A stretch of DNA of 64,000 nt from Nissolia schottii (Eukaryota; Streptophyta; Magnoliopsida; Fabales; Fabaceae): positions 415,682 through 479,681 of the forward strand of contig QANU01054017.1 in the NCBI GenBank assembly GCA_003254905.1. The letters are read 5' to 3'. The notes below the pieces were generated by a model. It had not been told where the DNA came from, searched no databases, and was given only the letters and a program-made list of their open reading frames with translations. Of this stretch, positions 46,782 to 59,259 are shown one piece after another. A program made the translations under genes and the position numbers. Each line of letters opens with the position of its first letter. Position 1 is the stretch's first letter.

Positions 46782-49700
46782 ATGATGGAAGAAGCACTAG
46801 CGTTGAGTTGCAGTAGCAACAGTTACAGCATCACCACCAAAGCAGGTTCGAATTCGGTTCCATCGAAGGTCGTATCCACTCTTCACCACCATCATCGTCT
46901 TCTTCGTCGGAGCTCCAACGCGCCATTTTCATCTGCAGCAATCACTCTCAGGTCACTTCTAAGTTCCTTTGATTCCTCATCCATCGGCAAAGAAATTCAC
47001 ACTATGATAATGAAAGTGCGAGACCTTGATGCTAATTTTACTGATTTTTTTTACCTAATCTTGTCTTTGATGTTCTCCTTAGTTCTTGCGTGTTTAATCG
47101 GCGATCGGATCTTTAGATTGTGGAACTCTGAGTAGCTTATTTATCAATGTTGCGTGGTTTTCGTTAAATTTAAAGAGAACGAACTGTTTCTTTCGTTTAC
47201 CTGATTATGCTACTTGAACTGAACCGCATATTCTGAAATTCGTGTCACTGCAGTGGAATTATTTTCATGATCATATATATATATATAATTTTTTTTTTTT
47301 GGATTATGTTGAACCATTGCATTGAACAGTTATATATGGTTGAAAGTTTTTTTGGCATGCAGAAGAAGGAGGAGGTTTTGCGAGAAGTTTATAGCTAAAA
47401 TGGCTAATTATGAAGGACAGACAGTCACTAGTAGTGGCAGTGATGTCAGCTCCGGAAGAATGATTTTTGAGCCTATTTTGGAAGATGGAGTATTTCGATT
47501 TGACTGTTCTGTAAATGATAGAGATGCAGCATACCCAAGCATTTCTTTTGTAAATAGCAGAGATCGAGACACGCCCATCACTAGTGACAAGGTTCCTGTA
47601 TATACCCCTACTTTTGAGTGCCTACTGGGGCAGCAGGTTGTCAAACTTGAGGTCAGTTACATTATTAGTTTCTGCCATTAGATGTTTTGGATGTTATGTT
47701 ACTCATGTTGGCTATTTTGCAGGTTAAGTATTATATATTTATTTATTTATTTTTCTTGGTCTAATTTCTTCTCGTACCACTTTTCTTGTTCTTCAGAAAT
47801 TGATTGATTTTTTTTTTCTTTTTTTTTTTTTATGAATCAGCTGCCTACGGGTACCTCCCTCTATGGAACTGGAGAAGTTAGTGGACAGCTCGAGAGGACA
47901 GGCAAAAGAGTAAGTCAACTGGATGGAATTTCAAGTTTCTTACTTGTTATCTGTGTACTCACCAGGTACTTTTTGTTTGCAGGTTTTCACATGGAACACG
48001 GATGCATATGGTTATGGTCCTGAAACTACGTCCTTGTACCAATCACATCCATGGGTGTTAGCTGTTCTTCCAAATGGTGAGGCACTAGGAATTCTTGCTG
48101 ACACTACAAGGCGCTGTGAGGTGCTGTAACATTTAGATTTATGTCACTTACGGGTGTTAACATTTAATAGACATTTATGATGTTATGGTGATCTGTTTGA
48201 TGGTCCTTTCTTCTGTTTATAAGCAGATTGATCTGAGAAAAGAATCAGTGATACAGTTCGTTGCTCTATCCGCATATCCGGTTGTTACATTTGGTCCTTT
48301 TGCTTCACCCGCAGCAGTTTTGATATCTCTATCAAAAGCAATTGGTAATTTTTCTTTTTGAAAGAAAATTCAATAATACAGCACCATTTACAACCATTAA
48401 ACTCCATCTTTCTTGAGAGACTTGACATAACAAGGTTTTATGCAATTTTTTTTGTTAAGAAAAAATGAAGTCTTTGATAGCTTATGGAATCAGTAGAAAA
48501 ATCTAGAACCTGTAGTTCAACTATGTCAGAGCAAGATTCATATGCAACTTATGTACGTACGCAAAGATAAATGTGTGTAATATGCAAATTATCCTGTTAT
48601 TGAACTATGAGTTCATCAAATCCATTTCTGAAAAATAAAATATAATTGATAATATCATGCTTGTTCGTTTATAATATTCAAATCCTGAAACCACAAAAAG
48701 AGTAGTTATATGTGCTATCATGTTCTATGTTAGAATTGCGTTGCTGTTTACGTATGAGATATTCAAGAGGACACCCTTTTCTAAATGAAAATTTCATGCA
48801 GGCATGCATATATTACAATGTGATTGGGATTATGTAAAACACTTTACAATGTCATCAATTTATATATTTGGAGGTGGAAGATACTTCCTTACAGATTGTT
48901 TTTTTCATCAGGAACTGTATTTATGCCCCCAAAATGGTCATTAGGCTACCAGCAGTGCCGTTGGAGCTATTTATCTGACCAGAGGGTTCTGGAGGTATTT
49001 TGTGCTGCTCTTACCTTGTCTCTCTCAATAGTCATGACTCTGGGAATAATTGCATTCATTTACTGACTTAGTGGCTTTTGATCAAATGCGACACTTACCT
49101 GCAGAAAGCTTGAGCTGGAGATGCCGAATATGGCATGTATCTCAAGTTCTAACTTCTAACTGCTTTTACCTTTGTCTTTTTCCTTTCACATTTGTTTGGA
49201 TAAGAATAAGGGAAATCATATCATTTTAAGTTATATTTGGTGTGCCTTTAAGATATCTTGGGTTGTTGAACGTGAATATAGGAAGGCTATGGTTGCAGGA
49301 AACATGGGGATCCTGAGAACCTCAAGCGTATAAATAGTGTTTGAATTTGAATAATAATAAATTTATAAGTGAATATGTAAAATTTGTATGTGCCAAAAAA
49401 CATAGACATCACATAATCCTAGAATCTTGATTCTTGAATAATTTTTAATTATCACAGTACAAAACACAGTTTTCTGAAATTCTGAATGATTCGCATACCA
49501 GATATCATGCATGGTCATATGTAGATATGAATTTAAGAAGTCTGCATAGCAAACAGTTCTAGAGTTTTGAGTAACACTATTGGTTGTTATATCTTGAAAT
49601 GCATTAATCATATTTCCTTGAGTAGTTAACTATTGAAATTTGCAGGTTGCAAGAACATTTCGGCAGAATTGCATACCCTGTGATGTGATATGGATGGATA

Positions 49701-52700
49701 TCGATTACATGGATGGGTTTCGTTGTTTTACCTTTGACAAGGCATGTTCATTCCCCCTAGATAAATATCAGTAATTAATTTATGGTATCATTCTTCTGAT
49801 TCTTGCATCAGATCTTTAACATGTACATGGATTGATGCATTGATGAGCACGTGCATTGATGTATCATATAAGGTTCTTTTGGTGCCTTAGATTAGTTGTG
49901 CATCTCACACTAATAACTTGGATAGTGCCTAGTCAAAGCCTAGTCAACATTTTGGGTTTGGCAATCTTTAATATGTCTTTACTCTTTACCAATACCTTTT
50001 GTTTGAAAATATAAGTTTTTTGATACCCTTCAGGAGCGTTTTCGAGATCCCAAGTCTTTAGTAGAAGACCTCCATTCTAATGGTTTTAAAGCTATTTGGA
50101 TGCTTGATCCTGGGATTAAATGGGAAGACGGTTATTTTGTATATGATTCTGGATCTGAAAATGATGTTTGGGTCCAAAAAGCAGATGGAACACCTTTTGT
50201 TGGTAAAGTTTTTTTTTTTTTTTTTTTGTACATTAATACTTTTGAATTGTATACTTCCTCACCCTGGTTATGCATTAAGCACATCCATTCTTTCTCAGGC
50301 AATGTGTGGCCTGGGCCTTGTGTCTTCCCTGACTATACACAGTCAAAAGTTCGTGCATGGTGGGCTAATTTAGTTAAAGATTTCATTTCCAATGGTGTTG
50401 ATGGCATATGGAATGATATGAATGAACCAGCTATTTTTAAGGTAATTCTAATCTTATTGATTTATTTTCCTTTAATAACGAACAAAATTTTATCCAAGTT
50501 TTAGTATTTGTGATCTTGATGTGTGCCGTTTATTACCCCTTTCCAGGTTGTAACAAAAACAATGCCCGAGAGCAATGTTCATAGGGGAGATAGTGAACTT
50601 GGAGGTCACCAGAATCATTCTTTCTATCATAACGTAATATTCTTTAACTTGTATCATAATTTTGGAGTAACATGTCTTTTCACAATAAACTTGTGGGCGA
50701 TGCATGTGAGTGGGATGCAGTCCAGTTGTGTAATAAGATACTGTCCTGCATCTTGATTCTGATGTTATTGTGGGAATTGTCTTTGTTGAGTGTTTCAATG
50801 CTTTTGCAAGGAAATGTGGTATGCTTTGAACTTTTATTAATTGTTATGATGGTTTATTATAGGTTTATGGTCTACTGATGGCAAGATCAACCTTTGAAGG
50901 CATGAAATTGGCTAATGAAAAGAAGCGCCCATTTGTTCTCACCAGAGCTGGATTTGTTGGTAGCCAAAGGTATGCTGCAACATGGACTGGAGATAACCTT
51001 TCAACCTGGGAGCATCTTCATATGAGTATCTCTATGGTACTTCAGATGGTAAGAATCAAAGGGATGCCACTTCAGCAACCTTGGCATTTGATATTTTCTT
51101 AGTATTGTTAGTTCCGCTAGTTCCGCATATTGTTGTGGAGCATAGTTTAAGTCTTCGTAGCGCATTTCCTTATGGCACTCTATTACTTCTAACATTTGGT
51201 GTGTGTATTTTTCCTGTCTACTGGACACACGGTGTATATCAAGTTGGATATTAGTTGTTGTGGCAATTAGTTATTAGCCCAAACTTTGGAAACCAGTCAC
51301 CAAAAGGATAAATGATACATTTAAGTGTTGGTACGATATTGTCCCTTCATAAGACATGATGATTTACAAGCCACGGTTATGAAGGCTACATTAGATAATA
51401 TCTTAAACAATCCTTTCTAATCTTTCTTTGGGTGTGTTTTGTGATAAATTCTTTGTGATGAAATTGGCATTGGATCTTTTTAGTGAGAACTACGTATGGC
51501 AATAGTTAGATTTTTTTTTTTTAAAATAAAATTTTTACTTTTTTTTAAAATAACTTGATCTCTCTCAACTCGGAAGCATATTCTTTCTGGTCCTTCATAA
51601 TTTGCATTTGTTGTGTTCAGGGACTCAGTGGTCAGCCACTTTCAGGCCCCGATCTTGGTGGATTTGCCGGAAATGCAACACCTAGGCTTTTTGGAAGGTG
51701 GATGGGTGTAGGTTCCTTATTTCCTTTTTGCCGAGGGCATTCTGAAGAAGGCACCAATGATCATGAGCCCTGGTCTTTTGGGGAAGAGGTTGGTTCATAT
51801 TTGGCATTATTCCCATGCTTTTCAACTTGTTATATATTGGACATTATCTAAATTCTTAGTTGAATTTGCTCATCATTGTATATCAGGTAGAGCAAAAATA
51901 TATGATGGCAAATAGTCTCATGTGCCCTTCACTACGTGCCTTAAGTTCTTGTGTTGCACAATAAGTTCTGAACTTGGTTAACTTTCAAAATTGCTTTGTT
52001 TCCCCTGAAATCCTTTGAATATGTATGGAATATGAGAAACATTTAGATCATTTTATTCATTTGTGATATCTAGGCCACTTGAAAAAAATAATGATCTTAT
52101 CATTATTTTTTTTATGTACATTTATTGTTGTGTCCTGCCAGTGGTGATATTTGCTGATGTATCAGTGTCCACAGCCCGATGAACCATGATTTTAAACTTG
52201 TGTGGTAATTTGTTATTAGTATTTATAGCACCTTCTGACTAGATTTTGATTGACTGATATTTTCTTATTTCGAAAATCCGTTAAAGCTTTTCTAAGGGAA
52301 CCTAGCACTGCCAGATGAAGGATAAAAGATAAGTTTCTGTGATGAATGGGTGGATGTGAGCTTTTACAGTCCTTATATTCCCTTTTTTTCCTTGCTTAAT
52401 GGAACGGTGTTCTGTAATTTAAGTTTACTTCTATGCTCAAAACTGTGCATCACTGACTTCAGCTCTAACTGTTAGTGTGAAGAAGTTTGTCGATTGGCAT
52501 TGAAGAGGCGCTACCGCCTTATCCCACTTATCTACACACTTTTTTATTTTGCTCATACAAGGGGCACTCCAGTTGCAACCCCTACTTTTTTTGCCGGTGG
52601 GTTCTTTTTCTGTTGATTAATTCTGGTGTCTTTTGATATGTTAATGATATTCGAGCATTTTCACATGCATCCTGAATTTGTGTTCTTTCTTTTGCAGATC

Positions 52701-55700
52701 CAAAGGATTCTAGCCTGAGCAAACTTGAAAACTCGTTTTTGCTAGGTCCAGTTTTAGTATATGCAAGGTTCTTCCCTTTGCTTTCAGTCTATCATGAATC
52801 TAGATGTCACTGGTATATTATTAAAAGATGCGTTTGCAGGAAATAAGCTGGTTTTCTTGATGCTTCTATGCAAACTAGCAGCAAATTCAGTTAAGGTTAT
52901 AGTCTATGAGAAAGCAGGAATGATGAAAAAAAATTATATTTTGATTCTTTTGAGTGTGAGACAAAATTCAATGTCAGCATGCTAAACCTATTCAACTGCT
53001 TTATTTTCTGATGTTCATCTTTCTTTTTCTTTGATAAGCAGAAAATAATAAATTCATTAACAATATGTATATATGAAGGATACTATTTAGTATAAGAGAA
53101 ACAAAAAAATAATTGCAGAGTAAAGTTCAACTTGTTTATTTGAGATATATTGTCACTGTTTATGGCAAATCTCTGATGTTTGTTTTTCTCGATCACCATC
53201 ACCAGGATTAATTATACTTTAATAGAAAGCTGTATACCTCACCTTGCTGTACAATTTGTGCTGATTTAACGTGTTCTTTGTATCTGATCAGCACCTTACG
53301 CAACCAAGGGTTGGATAAGTTGGAGTGTACTTTGCCTAAGGGGATTTGGTTGAGTTTTGATTTTGGTGATGCACATCCGGTATCTTTTTTTCCTCTCTCT
53401 CTCTGTCTTTTCCTTTTCATTTTGTATCTAGTAGAATGGTTATTCATTTCTACTTTTATTTTTATTTTTTAATCTTTCTCCAAAATTTCTTACTTATTTT
53501 TTGTGCTTTTGGGGCACGCCAGGATTTGCCTGCTTTATACTTACGAGGTGGCTCGATTGTTCCAGTGGGTCTCCCTGTTCAGCATGTTGGAGAAGCTCAT
53601 CCATCAGATGACTTGACACTTCTTGTGGCTTTAGATGAACAAGGTAAGTCCATGCATTTAGTTTTCCCCTGGCATGCTTGTATTGACATTATCTCATTCA
53701 GATCAGCATCTAGCTTTTAGAGTCTTATGAATAAAATCTAATTGTTTACAGGGAAAGCTGAAGGTGTTCTATTTGAGGATGATGGTGATGGATATGAATT
53801 CACTAAAGGCAATTATTTATTAACACATTATGTGGCTGAACTTCAATCATCAGTTGTTACTGTGAGTGTACAAAAAACTGAAGGATCATGGGAAAGACCT
53901 AAACGTCGCCTTCATGTTCAATTATTGCTAGGTGGGGGTGCAATGGTATGTGATTCTTTGTGAGAGGAAATTATGAATATGAAACTGAAAAATTATGAAT
54001 ATGAAACTGAAACATACTTTCAAAAATTGTGCTTGGTTTATTCACTAATTTATCCTTTCCACTTGCTAGTATTGATATAGTTACGTTTTGTAAACAGCTT
54101 GATACATGGGGAATGGATGGAGAAGTTCTGCAAGTAACTTTGCCTTCTGAAGAAGAGGTGTCAAAGCTGGTGTATACTAGTGAGAGGCAATACAAGGAAC
54201 GTTTGGGTATGGGCTTGTATACTTAGTTGGTTTATGAATATTTTCTTGAATGGTATTTATACTTAATTCCTATCTTCTTGACCATCTTTTTCTCTGTTGA
54301 TGCTATATTTTACCCTGTAATATGATAATTGCTAGTTTGTTTATCAGTTGTCAATAAGTCTGCTTTTAAAAGATATAATATTACTTGATATCTATCTTAG
54401 ATAATTTTTGGTTTGAATATTCATGGATATTTAGCACCTTGCCATTTCTGCCCAATTGTTCATGTCTTTGTGTATATGGGTTCCCCCCCTTCTATTGAGA
54501 ATTGAGATTTTTTTGCACGGGTCTCTCTCACCCCACCCCTTCTCCATGAGCAAAGTGAAGGCTATACATAGGTTATCATGCTGCATTTTCTTCTGAATTG
54601 TGTCTAACATGCATGCAAGTATCCTTATAATACCAACTCTATATCATGCCGTGTACTTTCTTGTGATTATTATGCAGAGAAAGCAATTCAAATTCCTGAT
54701 GTAGAAGAGGTTTCTGGATCTGGACCCAAGGGAACAGAACCTTCAAGAACTCCCATTGAACTGAAAAGTGGCGAGTGGGCTCTTAAAGTTGTTCCCTGGA
54801 TTGGGGGTAGAATCATTTCCATGATGCACATTCCTTCAGGTAAAATTTATTGGCCATTAGCAATGCATTTAATCAGTAACTGAATCTGGAAACGTTGTAA
54901 TGATAATAGTTGAATTCCTTTTTTTTTTTTTTTTTTTGGGTAACCTGTTCGTTCTTTGTGGTTCTCATTACATCCTATCATCATATAGTTGTCAGAACAA
55001 GATCACGTTTCTTTATGCTGAATGGATGGAATAGTTTAATACGCATTATATTTATATTGTTCATGATAATAGATAATCTCTTTTCAGGAACACAATGGCT
55101 GCATAGCAGATTAGAGATCAATGGGTATGAGGAGTATAGTGGTATGGAGTATCGTTCTGCTGGATGTTCTGAGGAATACACTGTCATTGAGTAAGTTTTG
55201 CTTGTACTTTGTTGTTGAAGAGCCAACAAAGACCACTTTGACCCTTTTTCTTTGTGAGTGCTTTCTCTTATCCACCCACCCCGTCTTTCACTTTGGTATC
55301 CAACATGTCTGTTTTGATAATTTCTCTTGCAGTCGAGAACTTGAGCGTGCAGGAGAAGAGGAATCTGTGGTATTGGAGGGTGATATTGGTGGAGGATTGG
55401 TTCTTCAACGCCATATATATTTTCCAAAAAATGCCCGCGGTGTCATCCAAATAGAATCAAGCATATTAGCCCGCAGTGTTGGAACTGGTTCTGGAGGGTT
55501 CTCAAGGTCTTATCTGAATCTTCTCGTATCCTAACTCTAATAGCATTATATCTCTTCTATAGGATAAAATTAAATATGTGAATTTAATATAATCTTTTGG
55601 GCTTCTTCAACTCTTATTGTTTGGTCACGATTGAACCACAAACATCCGGGCCTTATTACCAAGAAACCGACTAACCTGATTTTACTATAAGCCCTCTTCT

Positions 55701-57378
55701 AGGGGTAGAGATCTCCCAACAAATATTTTTTTTTCTATTTTCAAGGCTCAAAAACTCGAGACCACTGGTTAAGGAATCAAGGCTTTTACCACCTTGACCA
55801 ACCCCACATTTCAAAGACATGCCTAATAAAGTTAATTGGCACTGCACTGCATTTTCATGAGTTGTTAGCTTGACACTAACTATGATAAAAGCTTTGCTAG
55901 GACTGGGAGGCTATTGTTGCACATTTGCACTTGGAAGCATACTGTTCGACACATTTGAGATGTTTGGCTGCAAAATAGCTAACCTAAAATAAAATTAGTT
56001 CTGATCCCAAATGAATTTCAGTGCTATATAACCTAAAATCTAACTTTTTGACCAGACTGATTTTACAAATTGGTCCACATACAGATTAAAATATTTTGAA
56101 AATATTTCATCTGTTGTGGTAACATCACACTCAGAAAGTTTACTTTACTTGATCTTATCCAAACAATTGAATGTTTCAAAATGACTTGTAGTTAGTGTCA
56201 CGATTTTTTTGAGTTTATCACAATATTCTAGACAAGGATTCTAGTGCAAAGTTGTGACACTGACCCTATTTGGTTTGATGCTTACTCAGATGATCTGATT
56301 TCCGTTGTTCTCTCTTATGTATTCTGCAGGTTGGTCTGCTTAAGAGTTCACCCAACATTTAATCTTCTGCACCCAACTGAATCTTTGATTTCATTTACCT
56401 CAATTGATGGATCAGTGCATGAAGTCTTTCCTGAAAGTGGAGAGCAATTTTTTGAAGGAGACCTTATTCCCAATGGTAATGGTCATTTTATTTATCCTTT
56501 GTATTGTTAAATACTACCCCATATGAAACGTTGGAAATTCTAATGGGATGAATAGATTAATAAGCATGCAATAGAATGGGTTGGGCTTAATCTAGTAGCA
56601 AAAACGAGGAGGAAAAAATGCCTAACTTATAGGGAGAGGGCCAAAAAATGGCTTTGATATCTCTAACATTCCCACCTAGTGTGATGTGCAGCCTTGTACA
56701 CTTCCCCCGGTCAAAGAGGCACTATCAAATAGTCAATCAACATAAAAAGTATAAGCATTAAATTTGGGCTAGGTATAACTGATTTGTACAAGGAGTGCCA
56801 TTGCCACCACTAGGGTTTAATGGTAAGGAAATAACGAACCAAAAGGAGTAATTGAATCAGGTGCCAGCTATTCTTTTCCTTTTTATTTTATTTTATTTTC
56901 TGTGGTACTAAGCCCTGCTAGTACCATGCTGTTGGAGAGTACCAGTCTTTGATAATTCATCCCGTTAGAGGTTACCATTCCCAAATGAATAGGCAGTTTG
57001 CGAATGCTTTACCTTCACATCCATCGTTTCCTACTCTCCCTCACCAGTGAAGATCTGCAAAGTTTCACTGTTTGTATTGGAGTATAATTTTCATATCAAT
57101 ATCAATCTTTTGACCTGCAGTCAATCATTTAACGTGTCTGTGCAAAATAGTTGTTGACATGACTTGCATTGTAATTCATCTCAGGTGAGTGGAGGCTCAT
57201 TGATAAATGTCTTGGGGTGGCACTGGTCAACCGATTTAATGTTACTGAGGTATTCAAATGTCTTGTTCACTGGGGTACAGGCACAGTCAACCTGGAGCTT
57301 TGGTCGGAGAGCCGGTCCGTGTCACTGAAATCCCCTCTCAGAATTTCCCATCAGTACGAGGTCATGAGAATTCCATAA
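46782..57378 (+). CDS. HGL1: Alpha-glucosidase, GH31 family, HGL1-like
   Basis: A glycoside hydrolase family 31 enzyme that releases glucose from alpha-glucans; the Arabidopsis relative is called heteroglycan glucosidase 1. Exons: 46782-46951, 47363-47651, 47841-47909, 47983-48120, 48227-48344, 48912-48994, 49646-49741, 50034-50202, 50299-50441, 50547-50633, 50863-51048, 51621-51788, 52476-52596, 52698-52767, 53292-53379, 53523-53643, 53752-53945, 54098-54206, 54678-54839, 55088-55190, 55333-55506, 56330-56475, 57185-57378. They join in phase to 3198 nt, 1065 residues. The nucleophile is D417 in GIWNDMNEPA; the likely acid/base is D498 in TWTGDNLS. The first 69 residues are Ser- and Arg-rich and look like a plastid transit peptide. 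An internal Met70 (MANYEGQ, 47400) would give a 996-residue form, close to the 991 or so of Arabidopsis. Intron 7 has a GC donor. Plastid targeting is inference. Confidence 0.93.
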
Positions 57379-57546
57379 TTATTATAACTGGTCATTTACA
57401 CGAGGGGTCTGAATGTTCAGAATAACAAAACAGTGCTATAGAACTGGCGTATAAAACCTTGTAATATGTTTTTGTTCACATTGTATGTTTGGTTGGTACT
57501 TTAGCCGTGAAAATGGAAGGAATGACCCATTAAGGGTAGGAATGGG

Positions 57547-57552
57547 AATAAA
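57547..57552 (+). terminator. Likely polyadenylation signal of GH31 gene
   Basis: AATAAA 169 nt after the stop codon, the first good match downstream. Confidence 0.4.
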
Positions 57553-57559
57553 CAACAGC

Positions 57560-58539
57560 ATATCCAGAACTTGAAAGCCAAATAGAGTTATACTAAGTTT
57601 TAGCTTTGAACGGCCTAATGTATGCATGTCTTGTATGTCCAAGAAAAACAAAAGCTATCTTGGAGCGTAGATTTGCCTTCAGAATGACTTTTTCTCACAA
57701 GCCTGTCCCACTTTCTGGTGGTAAATACCAATCATTACCTCTCCATTCTCATCATTCCAGTTGTCCTGATTGTTAACATCCTTCTTTTTCGTCCTTTTAC
57801 CTTGCTCTGAGAGCAATAGTGAGTCTCTCCAATTCCTCCTACTTCCACTTTATTTTCTCCTTTCATACACACGAAGCATAGTTTGTTCAGTCTGCCCTTG
57901 GGCTATGGGCACATCATAATTTGAAACTAAGGTGTTCATGAGGGCAAAAATGACTAGTAACGAATTGATCTGAATTACCATGTGTTGTAAAAAATTGCCA
58001 TTCTGCTGCCTTAATCGGTGTACATGTCGTGAAGGGTTCCTCACCACGGAATGAATGCCTTTCCAGGACGCGCTCTTTACTTTTGAGTTGGCATTGCGTT
58101 TGGAAAACTTATATATCAGAGACAGGTTGGGCCTCTCTTCTTTTAGTTCATAACAAACTCATGCCCGGGTATCCTCATATTGATGCCGGAAATTTTGTTG
58201 CTTTGCCAAGACAAGTAGGTTTAAGCTTCACACATTCTTTCCGAGATGTCGTGGCATTGCATGTCAGAGAGAGGTTTGGCCTCCTTTTTCAAATCATAAC
58301 ATTCATTTGTCTAAGGTATTTGGCAACTGTTAAACTTCAACTATTCTTTCAGCTCATTGAACTCAGGAGGCAAAATCCAATCCCACTTAAAACAAAATAG
58401 CAGCACCTTGTCTGATGATGTATATGATCCATGTCTATGACTAAGGAAGTAATATAACCCATCGTCAAAGGGAACAGCAAGAAATTACAAATTCTCGATA
58501 CATGATTTAGAACAAATAAGGAGACTCCAAAGTAGTTAC
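57560..58539. other. Intergenic with an unassigned open frame at 58029-58400
   Basis: Moderate base composition. The plus frame 58029-58400 (123 codons, with LMPGYPHIDAGNFVALPRQV) resembles no family I know, and an overlapping frame also starts with ATG near 58052. It could be a decayed gene piece or chance; no splice or promoter support was seen. Confidence 0.3.
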
Positions 58540-59115
58540 AATCATGGTTGTAAACTCTCGAGTTAACTCGTAAACTTATAAGAGTTTACGAGTTTACCAC
58601 ACAAAACGAATTAACACTTATGTAAACTCTTTTTTAGTAAACTCGTATGAGTTTAAGTAAACTCTCTATTCTACTAACGAGTTTACGAGTTAAAATCCAC
58701 TTACGAGTTTACGAGTTTACCTCAAAATGTATAAATTTTGTAACTTTGTTAGTTACTTACCTAACTTTGTTTATATTAGATGATACATATTGAGTTTATT
58801 TAGTTAATTTCATATATTTATCATAATTGAATTATGTTTTATTGAATTATAAAATAATATAGATACTGAATAAAATATGACATAACCACTAAGTGTCATG
58901 CATTAAGGTATATTTTATGATATTTCTTTCATTAATTTAATTTAAAGTTAACATTATTCAATTTCAATTATAAATACAATATTTAATTAAGTTTAGTTTC
59001 TAATTATATTTCTTATAACATATTTTTTAAGTATGTAAACTCATACGAGTTTACGAGTCGAGTTTGCTGAGACTCCACGAGTTTACTTAAACTCTCAAGT
59101 TTGGCATTGTTAGAC
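58540..59115. mobile_element. MITE-like element rich in GAGTTTACGAGTTTAC motif
   Basis: The left end (58549-58720) and the right end (59030-59105) carry many direct and inverted copies of GAGTTTACGAGTTTAC / GTAAACTC. The outer edges are inverted: GTTGTAAACTCTCGAG on the left, and CCAAACTTGAGAGTTTAAG on the minus strand at the right. The middle is AT-rich. About 570 bp, non-coding. It ends some 145 bp from the AOX1 stop codon. Superfamily not assigned. Confidence 0.55.
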
Positions 59116-59162
59116 AGACCATATCCATACCAAAAAAAAATAGTACTATTCCAAACTAGCAC

Positions 59163-59172
59163 TTTATTTATT
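59163..59172 (-). terminator. Polyadenylation signal of AOX1
   Basis: Overlapping AATAAATAAA on the minus strand, about 90-100 nt past the stop codon. Confidence 0.55.
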
Positions 59173-59259
59173 CTATAGGCTTCTAGCCAAAACAAGTTGA
59201 GAGTTTGTGCCTTAAGTTTCCACAATGCAAACACCAAAACAATCCAAGAAATTGGACTC

